64,000 bases of DNA, from assembly GCF_021535135.1 (NCBI RefSeq), contig NZ_CP091036.1:620001-684000 (forward strand), written 5' to 3'. The translations under genes and the position numbers were made by a program. Below the pieces are notes generated by a model. It did not search any database. It was not told where the DNA came from and saw nothing but the letters and a program-made list of their open reading frames with translations. Below are positions 1 to 10,189 of the stretch, piece after piece; the stretch's first letter is position 1, and each line of letters begins with the position of its first letter. Source of the stretch: Antarcticibacterium sp. 1MA-6-2 (GTDB taxonomy: Bacteria > Bacteroidota > Bacteroidia > Flavobacteriales > Flavobacteriaceae).

Positions 1-268
1 AAGGATCAGCGGTATACTCGTTAACTTTGGAATATCCGCTAATACTGCATTTTCGTTTTCTTATTAATGCTATTCGTTCTTGCTCTAGAAGCATATCTAT
101 GTAGTAGCAGATGTTGGATCTCATTACTCCGGTGTAATTATCCGCTTCTAACATCGTCATCGGCTTTTCCTTAAAAGCCTCGTATACTTTTACTAACTGT
201 GCCTTAAATTTGCTATCTTTAGCCCGTTGGAAATTATTATTAAGGCTTTGGGAATTGGTACTTTCCAT
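1..268 (-). CDS. Partial small protein of a mobile element, possible winged-helix DNA-binding protein
   Basis: An open frame starts at the ATG complementary to 266-268 and runs without a stop off the left edge, so only the first 89 codons are present. It begins MESTNSQSLNNN and contains the stretch MTMLEADNYTGVMRSNICYY, which reads like the recognition part of a helix-turn-helix followed by a basic wing (IRKRK). It lies 4 bases downstream of the excisionase-like gene and on the same strand. Small genes of this kind are common beside Bacteroidota integrases; a DNA-binding role is inferred, not proven. Confidence 0.55.
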   Translation of the reverse strand, partial: MESTNSQSLNNNFQRAKDSKFKAQLVKVYEAFKEKPMTMLEADNYTGVMRSNICYYIDMLLEQERIALIRKRKCSISGYSKVNEYTADP

Positions 269-272
269 TGCC

Positions 273-605
273 TTATTTTTTTAAGTAAAGATTAGCTTCA
301 GATTCGATTTCAGCATTAGTTTGCTGCCTACCTCCTTTTACATATTCCAGTAATTCTTTTCTGGAAAAGTAAAGCCGTTTACTGCGCTTCATCACAGGCA
401 ATTCTCCTTTACTCACTTTGCTGTAAATAGTGGGGACTGAAAGGCTTAAAAATACAGCTGTATCCTGTACGGTAAGAAGCTGTTCAGGCTGTTCGGTGGG
501 ATGTTGTCTGCTCTTATTGAGTAACAACTGTTTCAATTCGCTAATTTCTTGGGTAAGCATAGTTACCGCTGTGGGTAACTGGTCGAATGTTAAAATTTCT
601 TTCAT
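273..605 (-). CDS. Helix-turn-helix excisionase-family DNA-binding protein
   Basis: This 110-residue protein has an N-terminal helical, coiled-coil-like stretch (residues 15-35) and a MerR/excisionase-type helix-turn-helix at about residues 43-92 (LLTVQDTAVFLSLSVPTIYS, then the VMKRSKRLYFSRKELLEYVK wing). Proteins of this size and domain (HTH_17) act as excisionases or transcription factors of integrative elements. It sits between the partial DNA-binding gene and the integrase cargo, all on the minus strand, which fits a role in excision or control of the element. The reading frame is intact. Confidence 0.8.
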   Translation of the reverse strand: MKEILTFDQLPTAVTMLTQEISELKQLLLNKSRQHPTEQPEQLLTVQDTAVFLSLSVPTIYSKVSKGELPVMKRSKRLYFSRKELLEYVKGGRQQTNAEIESEANLYLKK

Positions 606-726
606 TTTACAACAGTTTTAGAATTATTACTGCTGTAAAATTATCTTATTTATAAATGTTAAGTTATTGATATTCAGTTGTATAAACTTGTATAAAAGAA
701 AATACAAGTTTGAACAACTTGTTTAT

Positions 727-1509
727 TCAGTTTTTAACCAAGGTTTCAAGATAAACTTTCATACTATCAAATTCTGCTTTATCAGTAATATCATTATAAT
801 TGTATCCATTCATTGCGTTATAACTTGCAATTTTCCAATCAAACTCATTTTTACAACAATCGTGGAACCTTTTTGCAATGCGTTCTTTAGGCAATAACTC
901 TAAGTACTGAAAAGCACGCAATAATAACTTTAAACGTTTTCCTTTAATATTTCTGTATTGTATTTTAATCTTTTCTACAATTTCAGAACTTTTTTTGTGT
1001 GTTATGAGGTCACTTAATTTTTCAGATTGTACTGGTTTATTTTTATCTATTTGTTGAAGGTCGTCCTTTTGGTTTACTGTTAATGAGAATGCTTTTTCAA
1101 TTGATTCTTTTATGTATAGAATTTCATTATAAGAAATTTCGAAGTAGCTTCCATCAAATTGTATGTGTAATTTGAAATCATTTTTGCTGATTTTTTCTAG
1201 ATCACTTTTCCAATGATTTAATATTTCATTTTTAGTTTCCTCCTTAGTTTTTCCTTCGATACTAGTTATTTTTGCAGTACCATTTATGACCTTGTTTCTA
1301 TATCCGTATAATTTGGTTTTTTGCTCATTTACTTTATCTTCTAAATGGCCTTCCCAAATCTCAATTACACCTATTAAACCTTCAAAAAATTCCTCTGCAT
1401 CATAATGATATTTTTCCGCATCTTCATATGTCCTTATAAAACGCTTATGTAATTTTTTACCTTTGCTTTGGTTTAAGAAACTTTCCAATATAATTTTTTG
1501 AAAATCCAT
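727..1509 (-). CDS. Uncharacterised protein carried next to the integrase
   Basis: A 260-residue intact frame that I do not recognise. It is rich in Lys, Glu and Asp, has no signal peptide or membrane segment, and is predicted mainly helical (for example the KTKEETKNEILNHW and KGKRLKLLLRAFQYLELLPK segments). It ends 13 bases before the end of the recombinase gene's coding span and runs in the same direction, so it may be co-transcribed with it. Its place between integrase and excisionase-like gene suggests element cargo or an element-control protein. RteC-like regulators occupy similar positions in Bacteroidota elements, but I see no clear RteC signature. Confidence 0.6.
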   Translation of the reverse strand: MDFQKIILESFLNQSKGKKLHKRFIRTYEDAEKYHYDAEEFFEGLIGVIEIWEGHLEDKVNEQKTKLYGYRNKVINGTAKITSIEGKTKEETKNEILNHWKSDLEKISKNDFKLHIQFDGSYFEISYNEILYIKESIEKAFSLTVNQKDDLQQIDKNKPVQSEKLSDLITHKKSSEIVEKIKIQYRNIKGKRLKLLLRAFQYLELLPKERIAKRFHDCCKNEFDWKIASYNAMNGYNYNDITDKAEFDSMKVYLETLVKN

Positions 1510-1522
1510 AGGGGGTAAACTT

Positions 1523-2784
1523 TTAAATATTAAAATCCATTATAGTTTTAGAAAATTCTTTTTTAGTATCACTATCAAAACCTGCAAAATATCTTTGGGT
1601 AGTAGATAGATTATTGTGGCCTAAGCTCTCTTGAATAAATTCCATGGTCGCACCATTCCTAACGGCTGAGGTGGCAAAGCTATGCCTCGCCCAGTAAGCG
1701 GAAATTTCTTTGGGCAATCCTATTTTAGCGGCTAATCTCTTTAGATGTTGTCCAATAAACCTATTAAAATTATTTACTTTCAGATGCTGTTCGGCAGGAG
1801 TATCTTTTTCAGATATAATATCAAATACAAAATCTTCTGGATTACTAACATCTTTTGAATACTTTTCTATAATAGACTGTGTATATTCATTTAAGTAGAT
1901 TGTAACAGGCTTTAACTGGGCTTTGGAGGTTGTTATAGTTTTAGCCCTGTAAAAGGAAAATTTGCCCTCCTGAATGTGTTTAAACTTTAGCTGTGCAATA
2001 TCTTTAATATTAATTCCATTACAGGCATAAGAGAAAAACCAAAAATCTCTAGCCTTCTCCTGGTGCTTATTCTCAGGAGTTGCATTAAATAATAGACTTA
2101 GCTGCTCCTTAGATAAGGCTTTCTTTACATTGGAGGAGTTAGGAACTTGATATTTTCTTTTACCAAATGGATAGTAATCCTTCTCAATTTCCTTTTCATC
2201 TATAGCCTTATTAAATATAGCTTTCAAGGCTCTCAAATACATACTTACAGTAGTTAGGCTCCTACCCTTCTCGTCTTTCATGTAAGTTTCACAATCCTGA
2301 AGGAAACGCGGAGTAATATCAAATAACGTCAGTTTGCTGTACTTCCTTTTTAAATGAGTCTCAACAAAATCCTTTATTGCTTTTTGGCTAAGATCATAAG
2401 TGCTTAAGCAGTTCCTATTTTCTTGTTATCTAAAAATTCCTGTATTGCTAATGTGTATTGGTATTTGACGTTCACACCATCCCCAGCACTCCGGTATAAC
2501 TTCTTTTCGAATTGTTCAAATGTGAAAGGTGTAATTTCTTCAGCTACTTTACTAGCCCTCACCTCTACCGCTTGAAGTTTTTTCCTAAGAGGTTTGTGTT
2601 CCTTTCGAGGTTTTGAAGTGTTCCAGATACTTTCAAATTCTGAGGCCGTAAATTCAAATACGGTTGGATAAAGTTTTTGCACCCTAGGATTAGGTGTGTA
2701 CACTCTCAATTTAACCGGGAATTTTCCATTTGATTTAGATCTTCTTGTATCTAAATAAATAGAGATAGCATATTCACTTTTCAT
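1523..2784 (-). CDS. Tyrosine recombinase (integrase), split by a frameshift
   Basis: The N-terminal arm-binding domain lies in 2784-2404 (begins MKSEYAISIYLDTRR). The frame then stops, and a one-base change near 2404-2420 continues it as STYDLSQKAIKDFVETHLK into the core-binding and catalytic domain. The catalytic half shows ARHSFAT, LGHNNLSTTQRY and the nucleophile Tyr. The usual first catalytic Arg position reads Asn (CNGINIKDI), as in many Bacteroidota IntDOT-like integrases. Reconstructed length is about 420 residues, normal for the family. The gene reads away from the tRNA-Arg fragment at 2954-2999, which is the expected order of integrase and attachment site. The break is either sequencing error or loss of function. 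Confidence 0.85.
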
Positions 2785-2953
2785 CTTTAGGTCTTAACAA
2801 CTATAAATATAAGTCATTTGCATAAGATTTGCATACGGAAAGGATAAATAAACGCATAACAGATATTAATGAAAGATAGTTAATAATTGTGTAAACCCTA
2901 TATTTACAAAGGAATTAAGGAATAGCAATAAATAAAGAAATAGGAGTAAAATA

Positions 2954-2999
2954 TGCCTTCTAAGCAGGCGGTCTCAGGTTCGAATCCTGACGCGATCAC
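2954..2999 (+). other. 3' half of tRNA-Arg(UCU), putative attachment site of the integrative element
   Basis: The stretch contains the anticodon loop CTTCTAA (anticodon TCT) with its 3' stem GCAGG, a short variable loop, a perfect T arm (TCAGG-TTCGAAT-CCTGA), the 3' acceptor strand CGCGATC and the discriminator A followed by CT. The 5' half is absent: the bases before it do not form a D arm, and the 5' anticodon stem (expected CCTGC) is lost. A tRNA 3' fragment beside an outward-facing tyrosine recombinase is the classic attL/attR arrangement, so the element lies to the left and this is its right junction. Confidence 0.75.
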
Positions 3000-3009
3000 T
3001 TCACTTTAA

Positions 3010-3048
3010 AGGTTTCAAGCTATTAAAAGTTTGAAGCCTTTTTTATTT
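3010..3048 (+). terminator. Rho-independent terminator of the tRNA-Arg remnant
   Basis: A 9-base stem (AGGTTTCAA paired with TTGAAGCCT, one G-U pair) with a 12-base loop is followed by a T-rich tract (TTTTTTATTT). It starts 10 bases after the tRNA 3' end and probably belongs to the original tRNA gene. Confidence 0.6.
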
Positions 3049-3317
3049 GCATGCAAATTGGGTAAAACTGGATCAAGCATAAAATGGAGGATCAAGCATG
3101 AATGTTGAGGGCGAAGCAAAACATCTCTTATTAAAATCATATGAGCAGTCAGGTCAGGTCTTCTGAAGGTTAATCAGGCACTAAAGGCAAGTTTTACGTT
3201 TTATTTAAAGAAAGGTTAAATAGTACTGAAATTACAGGATTGGAATAAACAAATTAATTAGTAAAGTTAAGAAAGCAGATTATTGATTACCTGGAATGTC
3301 GTGTTGTGCATAGACTT

Positions 3318-4139
3318 TTAATATTCTACTTCAACATTAATCGATTGGGCCCCTTGCAATTCTTTCCATTTTCCTAAACTACTTTCCCTCATATAAGCAT
3401 TTCCTTTAGTAAGTATAGCTCCCATAAAAACTTCGAGGGGTTTTTTAGAGTCCGGAATGATTTCGACTCCCACAAAAAAGTCTTCTTCAAGATAAACAGA
3501 ATATTTTTCCAGATCAATGTTTATCCACCCCTGCTTAATTTGTTTGCGCTGAATTACATTTTCAAAAACTATTTTATCACCAGGGTAATCGGCAAAATCT
3601 TTATAAAAATTTATTCTTACAAAAGCGCTATCTGTTTCAAATCCACGTCTCAAATAAAAATTTACAGCCTTGACTCTAACAGTTTTATTGTTTGGAATTT
3701 TAATCTGTTTTGCACTTTCTATAATGTCCATTTCTTTTGAGATGGTACTCATCCATACGAAGGGGTTTTAACTTTTTACTCCAATTTTTCTATTTTTTTT
3801 CTTTTTGTTCGTTATAATAATCTCCGATAATTGATTTTCATTTGGTTGAAGTTGAATGACCAGGTTTTTTGAATCTTTAATAGGAATTTTTACAGTTTTA
3901 TATATAACGTGACTAATTGTGAGACTATCCCCTGAAAACTCTGGTAAAAATTTGATCCTAAATTTTCCGTCGAGATTGGAAACTGTTCCTTTATTTTTAT
4001 CAACTACACCAATGTTTGCAAATTCAATAGGACTTTTGGTTTCAGAGTCAATAAGAATTCCGCTCATTTCAATTTCCTGCGAAAAGGTAAAAAGACTTAT
4101 AAAATTGAATAGGAAAAGATTATAAATGGAAATTTTCAT
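3318..4139 (-). CDS. Carboxypeptidase-like regulatory domain (CarboxypepD_reg) protein, interrupted by a stop
   Basis: Residues 1-20 form a signal peptide ending FTFSQ. Residues 21-105 are a carboxypeptidase-like regulatory beta-sandwich (GILIDSETKSPIEFANIGVV, then GTVSNLDGKFRI), the N-terminal domain common in Bacteroidota envelope proteins. A TAA at 3768-3770 interrupts it; the same frame then continues from 3752 as a beta-rich 144-residue part (VKAVNFYLRRGFETDSAFVR). A neighbouring frame reads KTPSYG across the gap, so two compensating indels are as likely as a nonsense mutation. The combined length of about 273 residues suits a periplasmic or outer-membrane protein of unknown role. Confidence 0.65.
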
Positions 4140-4275
4140 TTTTCTACGTAAAATGCTCTATAGAACCAATGCAATGCCGTGCGGAGATTTAGTAAAAAAC
4201 ACATGGTAATAACGCACTGTCCTAAAACCAGCACAGATTAAGAATTGTTTTTAGAAATTACTGTAAACAGATCTT

Positions 4276-4902
4276 TTAGTTTGAAGGATCAATCTCCTCA
4301 AGTACAGACTTCTCTTCTATATTATTAAAAAACATACCTGTCCAGGTACCTTCCAGTTCTAAAGTCTCACCTGTAGTGGTTTCTTTAAATGTTGCTACAA
4401 AAGTTGCCTTATTTTTTCTCAGGAAAACGGTGTAGTTTGAGGTCAACTTTGTTCCTTTACTCAGGGTAAAGGAATCTGTGAAATTCCAGGAAAAAGGGAA
4501 CAATGATTCTTCCTGTGTAAAGGCCACTTTGACCCCTCCATTTAAATAACTGTATTCCTGGGATAATAAACTTAACTCCCTGGGAATAGACACCTTAACT
4601 TCAGTATATATAATTTCTTCAAAGGCCAGGGAGTCATTAAATTTAAAAATAGAACTACCCTGAATATTCTTAAGGGGCTCAATAATCACCTCCATAATTG
4701 TATCTGAATCATTTCGGAAATGAAATTCAGGAATTTTATTTTCAACTATACTTTCTCCATCAGTTTCGTCTAACTTCCATTGTATATCGATTAACTCGTA
4801 AGATTTTGATCTTTGTTCAACATCATTTAAAGCATCGTCGCTACTGCACGAGGCAAAACCAATAAACAAAACGATGCCTAGAAATACCTTGGTAAATTTC
4901 AT
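4276..4902 (-). CDS. Putative lipoprotein, unknown function
   Basis: An intact 208-residue protein. Residues 1-19 form a lipoprotein signal peptide with the lipobox GFASC and Ser-Ser-Asp-Asp after the Cys, a sorting context typical of Bacteroidota lipoproteins. The rest is beta-rich, with alternating hydrophobic strands (FATFKETTTGETLELEGTWT). I recognise no named domain. It is separated from the CarboxypepD_reg gene by 136 bases, so shared transcription is possible but not shown. Confidence 0.7.
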   Translation of the reverse strand: MKFTKVFLGIVLFIGFASCSSDDALNDVEQRSKSYELIDIQWKLDETDGESIVENKIPEFHFRNDSDTIMEVIIEPLKNIQGSSIFKFNDSLAFEEIIYTEVKVSIPRELSLLSQEYSYLNGGVKVAFTQEESLFPFSWNFTDSFTLSKGTKLTSNYTVFLRKNKATFVATFKETTTGETLELEGTWTGMFFNNIEEKSVLEEIDPSN

Positions 4903-5450
4903 TTTTTCAATTTAGGATGAAACATTTAAGTGATGGGCGCCTTAATCCTCCCTTTTATATAAGTAGTTACCAGGTGGTTTTTGTTACAGTTTTCACAAAA
5001 TTCGGGAGGAGCACTGATTTTATTTACTCTATAAATTATCCAGTATATAAACTGTATGAGTTGGCGGGCTTGATAGTCCGGAAGGTCAATCAGTCGTGGC
5101 ACATCAACACGATGCTGTATTTTGAGGCAAATTTGTCCGGAATATTAATTTGTAATTTTATGTAGGATTTTCGTGGTTTTGTATTTTAATAATTCTTAAG
5201 CTGATAAATGGTCTATTCCGACGTACTAAAAGGACGGAAGGTGTATCTGTTTAAAAACTATTAAAATTGGCTGATTATAAATTCTAATATACCCTTTCAC
5301 TTATTTCACCTTCATTTTTTAGAGGATATGCACCTGTAAGTTCTTTTTTCATATTCGGGAAATGGTGACATAAATTTCAAGCTTTTACAAGAAGAATCTG
5401 GTGCTTCAATGGCCTGGGTAAATTTACCAGTACAATATACAGGTAAACGG
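4903..5450. other. Intergenic stretch without a supported gene
   Basis: About 550 bases. I see no gene with a start, length and family signature. A frame on the plus strand at about 5355-5520 (reading YSGNGDINFKLLQEESGAS) is open and protein-like but has no start codon or recognisable upstream part, so it may be a gene remnant. Confidence 0.4.
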
Positions 5451-5488
5451 AAGATTAAAACCCCCGTAAACCAAAAGGTACAGGGGTT
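5451..5488 (-). terminator. Probable terminator after the outer-membrane barrel gene
   Basis: On the minus strand AACCCC and GGGGTT pair around a roughly 18-base loop and are followed by a T-rich run (GGGGGTTTTAATCTT). It lies 35 bases past the stop of the gene ending at 5523. Confidence 0.4.
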
Positions 5489-5522
5489 CCATTATGTTAT
5501 AATAGCGTTTTTTGCCTAAATA

Positions 5523-6397
5523 TTAAAGCCCAAATGCATAACGCAGTTTTAATCCAAAAGACATGGTCTTAACATCACTGATATAGTCTTTGGAAGTTAT
5601 TTTATTTTTACTTTCTAACAGACTGGATCCAATAAAACTGGTTGGATTTTGATTATCGTATGCTATTACATCTTTACCTTCATTTTTACTTATATCATTC
5701 AAGCCATAATCAAGGAACAATCCCATATATAAGGATTGCTCTCCCTCAAGTAAAAACTTTACTCCACTTTCCCCACTTGCAATATAAGATGTACTGAGGT
5801 TTAAAGAAGATCTGCTTGTTTCGTACTTACCAAAATTTCCAAATCCAGCAAACAAAGGATTTTTTAATTCCGCATCATACTGACTGTAGTAGCCGCTAGT
5901 CACTAATGAAGATGCTTCTACTTCGTAAGCCGCTTTTATATTAAAACCTATTTTGGCCCCAGCCGCTAAGAATAAACGGATATTGCCTGAAGTTTCATAT
6001 TGCACTATGAGAGGGATATTCAGGTAAGAAGCATACTGTTGTTCATTGTAATTTACAGCACTGTAACGGAAATCAAAATTTTCTCCTTCAATATCTATTG
6101 CCTTACTAAAATCCTGCAGGGCATCAATTTTTGCTGTACCCTCGTAATATTGGTACTCCACGCCAGATCCCAGGCTCCAATTGTTGCTAAAAAAGAATGC
6201 ATAATGAACGCCAACTCCCAATCCACTTTCCATATTATTTTTATCATTCATGACCTTATAATCCAATCGGGAAAAAGTCCCTGAGCATACACTGAAATTT
6301 CGTTACTGTTCTGGGCACTGGAAATGCCAAAACCACAACACAGCATCAAAGTCATCAGGTTTTTTAAAATATGCTTTCTATTATATTTTGTTTTCAT
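5523..6397 (-). CDS. Outer-membrane beta-barrel protein, one frameshift
   Basis: The ATG at 6397 begins MKTKYNRKHILKNLMTLMLC, a signal peptide ending GISSAQ. The frame breaks in the GGGAAAAAG run at about 6269-6276 and resumes as RLDYKVMNDKNN. What follows has the alternating pattern and glycine-aromatic strand ends of an OmpA/PorT-like barrel (LGVGVHYAFFFSNNWSLGSG, LNIPLIVQYE, LFLAAGAKIGF) and ends in the barrel signature FGLKLRYAFGL. The reconstructed length is about 290 residues. It lies 47 bases downstream of the MBG/T9SS gene and on the same strand, so the two may form an operon. The cargo is unknown. Confidence 0.7.
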
Positions 6398-6444
6398 TTA
6401 TCTATATTAAATTTTTATTATAGGCTCCTCACACTTAAAGCTCA

Positions 6445-7839
6445 TCATTTCACTATGAATTTTATGGTTCTGGAACTTTTACTGGTCTTACAGGTGAGAA
6501 CATATACTCCCGATTGTATAAAAGCAGGAAGGTCTATACTTGTAATTTTTTGATTAGAAGCCATATTTTTGAGAAGTACTCCTGATAAATTATGAATTGA
6601 AATCTCCATAGTCTTCAATTCTTCGGCAGGGAAATCGGCAAATAACTGTAATTGCTCACCTACACTTACGGGATTAGGAGCCAGGGTCACTTTATAAGAA
6701 CTTCTTACCTGAACAGAAGTTTGACATGTTTGCAACACCTCACCCTCAACAGTTGTCAATTTTAAATAGAATCTGTCGGTAGGATCAAGTTGATCTTCAG
6801 CATTATTACCTTCTGAAAAATACTGCTCTGTACTTACAAGTCGATCATTTTTGTACCATTCAAAAGAGACAAATTTATATCCTCCATTAGTTTCAGGATT
6901 ATTATTAATTAACAACAGGTTATTAAACTTTTGCTCTACAATAGCATCAAAAGTAAAGCGCCTCTCTATCCTAATATTGTAGGTATTAGTAACACTTCCA
7001 TCTGGTGAGCTTACATTTATACTCCTGTTGTAAATACCAGGGGCAGGAGTTGAAAGAGTAAAAGAATTACCCCCATCTACTGTTGCAAGTGAATTGACTG
7101 CAAGTTGTATGGCAACTTCATCTTCGTCGTTTCCACATTCCATCAAATAATAAATTTCTGCGGATGGATTTTCTACCACTTCCCCATTAATTGAAATACT
7201 CAATACCTGGGCTACGCTGCTATTTATTTTAAGAATTCTCGTTACTGGAGCAGCTGTTTCATAATTATTACTTCCTGGCTGAGTGGCCGTAATAGAAATT
7301 TCTCCTGCCTGAAGCAATCTTACAAAACCACCATTCGTTACTTCAGCAGCAGGCATTGAGCTTTGATAAGAATAGGTATAGTCTACAAGCAATCCTGAAG
7401 AACTTATAGCATTCAATTGAAAATCACTGTCGGCTGGCAAGTTCTTTTCCGGAATGGCAGAAAAGGAAATTACCTGTGTCGCTTTATTAATCGTCATTAG
7501 AGCAGTTAGTTCCTCATCTTGTCGATTTTGCATACGGACAGTCGCTTTCACTGTATAAGTACCTGCATTGATCTGGCTGTTGTTGTCATAACTTACTGTT
7601 GCACCTTCAGGTAATCCGGTTACAAAAATGCTGTGCTCGCTGCCATCATAGGTGAAAGTATCATCTTCAAAAGTTACTCCTGAGATTTCCGCATTGTCGA
7701 TCACCAAAGTCACATCTTTGGAAGCAGAAAGATAATTTTCGGTTTCAGCTGAAGCAATAGTAACTGAATATGTACCTGCATCAATATAGTCTTGTTGAGG
7801 ACTGTAAGTCAAAGAAACAAATTGTATTTGTTTTCTCAC
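6445..7839 (-). CDS. Secreted MBG-repeat protein with type IX sorting domain, 5' end missing
   Basis: The protein contains MBG/YDG-type Ig-like repeats (YDNNSQINAGTYTVKAT, DYIDAGTYSVTIAS), a cadherin-like region, and a C-terminal type IX secretion sorting domain of about 80 residues (LAPNPVSVGEQL ... GVYVLTCKTSKSSRTIKFIVK). Such proteins are exported through the outer membrane and often act as adhesins. No signal peptide is present: the family-like sequence stops at about 7820 (SLTYSPQQ), and the nominal start codon lies inside sequence that encodes, on the other strand, the signal peptide of the TonB receptor. The gene has therefore lost its 5' part, by deletion or by misassembly. Confidence 0.75.
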   Translation of the reverse strand: MRKQIQFVSLTYSPQQDYIDAGTYSVTIASAETENYLSASKDVTLVIDNAEISGVTFEDDTFTYDGSEHSIFVTGLPEGATVSYDNNSQINAGTYTVKATVRMQNRQDEELTALMTINKATQVISFSAIPEKNLPADSDFQLNAISSSGLLVDYTYSYQSSMPAAEVTNGGFVRLLQAGEISITATQPGSNNYETAAPVTRILKINSSVAQVLSISINGEVVENPSAEIYYLMECGNDEDEVAIQLAVNSLATVDGGNSFTLSTPAPGIYNRSINVSSPDGSVTNTYNIRIERRFTFDAIVEQKFNNLLLINNNPETNGGYKFVSFEWYKNDRLVSTEQYFSEGNNAEDQLDPTDRFYLKLTTVEGEVLQTCQTSVQVRSSYKVTLAPNPVSVGEQLQLFADFPAEELKTMEISIHNLSGVLLKNMASNQKITSIDLPAFIQSGVYVLTCKTSKSSRTIKFIVK

Positions 7840-10189
7840 TTTTTACCATTTTTTCCAATTTCAGCTTTTCACAATCCTCCAATCTTCAGGGGCAAGTGGT
7901 TGATGATCAGCAGATACCTCTCAGAAGGGGCCCATATTCATATTAGCAATAAATTTGACCTTACCAATGCTGATGGCAGATATCGCTTTGCAAATCTTCG
8001 AAGCGGCCGACATCGAATTCTTGTTACTTATATAGGTTTTAAAAGCCTGGACACAATTATTTCACTTGATCAAGATGCTGAAGTTAATTTTCAATTAAAA
8101 GAAGAAAGAGCCAGCCTTGAGACCGTTATTCTTAAAAGTATACAAAGACGTACTTCTTCTGAAAATATTATAAGAGTAAGTGATACCTATTTGCAAGAGC
8201 AATTCGACGGCTCCCTGGCGAATACCCTTGAAAAGTTACCGGGCATTAACGCTATGGAAATTGGAGCGGGAGCATCTAAGCCCATTATTCGGGGGCTTGG
8301 TTTTAACCGGGTGGCAGTAACAGAGAATGGTATAAAACAAGAGGGGCAGCAATGGGGTGCAGATCACGGTCTTGAAATAGATGCTTTTTCAGTAGAAGAT
8401 GTTGAGATAATTAAAGGGGTTGGAGCCATTGAACACGGAAGTGAAGCAATAGGTGGAGTAATAAAAATTATTAATGACAACGTACCTCCCGAAGGATTTT
8501 CCGGAGAAATTTTGGGTCTCGCAAAAAGTATTAATAACACCCTTGCCACCTCCATCAACTTATCTTTCCGGCCAGAGAAATTTTATTTCAAAATTAAAGC
8601 TACTGGAAGTGAATTTGGAGATTATTCAGTTCCTACAGATAATATTGTTTATTTAACCAGGAACATCCCAATCTACAATGAAAGAGTAAAAAATTCTGCC
8701 GGAAAAGAGATAGATCTATATGGCCAGGCGGGATATTTGGGTGAGCATTATAAAAGTACTTTAAGTATAAGCAATGTGTATTTCAAAGCTGGTTTTTTTC
8801 CAGGAGCTCATGGTATCCCGTCCCTATCAAGAGTGCAGGATGATGGCGATCGGCGAAACATTACATACCCTTTTCAGCGTGTGAATCATTTTAAGATTAT
8901 TCAAAAGAATGAATGGTTTTATCACGACCATTCCTGGGAGGTAATTTTAGGAATTCAAAATAACCATCGACAGGAATGGAGTCGCTTCCACACACATTAT
9001 TCAGCTCAGTCTGCCCCTGAATTTAATCCTGATTTAGAACTGGATTTTAATTTAAATACCTATGATGCCCAACTGAAATTAAACAAAGACTGGAATCCTA
9101 ATCATAGCAGTACTTTTGGAGCACAGGCACAATTTCAAGACAATAACATTAGCGGATTCAACTTTTTGCTGCCGGAATATTTGCGAAGTGATCTGGCTAT
9201 TTATACCAAACATACCTATCAGGTTTCAGAAAATCTTATACTAAGCCTGGGCACACGACTTAATCAAAGCAGCATTGCAATTGAGAAATTTCACGATACA
9301 AATTTGTATAATTATCTTTTAGAGAATGGCTTAGTCTGAAGATATTGCAAATAATTACGCTACCAGAAGTAAAGATATAAAGCGAAAATTCTTCAATCTC
9401 AACCTGATGGGAGGACTACTGTACAATTTTCATCAAAACCTGGATTTTTCAGTTAATGCTGGTACAAGTTTCAGGTTGCCTACTGCCATAGAGCTAGGTG
9501 CAAACGGAATTCATCACGGCTCTTTCCGACACGAACAGGGAAATCCTGACCTGAATTCAGAAAAAGGCTTTGTAATAGACACAAAATTGAATTACAGTAA
9601 AAATTCTTTTAATGCCTCGGTTAGTCCTTACCTGTATTACTTCAAGAATTATATTTTTTTGAACCCCAGCGGGGAATTTTCTATACTTCCGCACGCAGGA
9701 CAGATCTATAAATTTACTCAAACCTCCGCCCTACTTAGTGGAGTAGAAATAAGTTTAAACAAGACTTTTGCTGAAAAGTGGAAAACACTTTTCAGCTTTG
9801 AATATTTATACACTAAGCAGATCAACAAAGACAGATCGAAAAATTTTCCACTCCCTTTTACGCCGCCCATAAATGGATATGCCGAAATAGGTTATGAATT
9901 TTTAAAAAGATCCAAAACATTTAATAATGCGGAGTTTTTTTCAAATGTAACTTTTGCTTTCAGGCAGGAACGCATTGCTCAAAATGAAGAAATTACTCCC
10001 GGATATAGTCTTTTGGGAGGAGGATTCCGAACAAGAGTAAATATGAATGGGTTTAAAACTACTATCAACCTACAGGCTACAAATATCTTCAACATTAAAT
10101 ATTACAATCATACAAGTTTTTATCGTGCTCTGAAAATTCCGGAGATGGGACGAAATATCCAATTGATGATTAAAATACCTTTTAAGTGA
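7812..10189 (+). CDS. TonB-dependent receptor, start codon lost and two frameshifts
   Basis: The frame KKQIVFVFSLFTIFSNFSFSQ at 7812-7876 is a good signal peptide but has no ATG/GTG/TTG before it. A CarboxypepD_reg domain follows (LQGQVVDDQQIPL ... TNADGRYRFANL), broken at about 7915-7930. The plug domain reads LANTLEKLPGINAME, IIRGLGFNRVAV and EHGSEAIGGVIKI. The barrel breaks again at about 9325-9337 and continues to the final strand NIQLMIKIPFK. Total length is about 790 residues, normal for the class. Substrate is not shown by the sequence; the His-containing downstream genes suggest a metal ion or metal complex, perhaps zinc. It overlaps the next gene by one base (TGATG). Confidence 0.85.

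Noticed and set aside
1523-2784. Programmed ribosomal frameshift as cause of the integrase break
   Set aside because: There is no clear slippery heptamer with a downstream structure, and dozens of other genes in the window show the same kind of break.
9325-9337. Two separate genes for the TonB receptor barrel
   Set aside because: The second part begins in the middle of the barrel and the family continues across a single-base change, so it is one gene.
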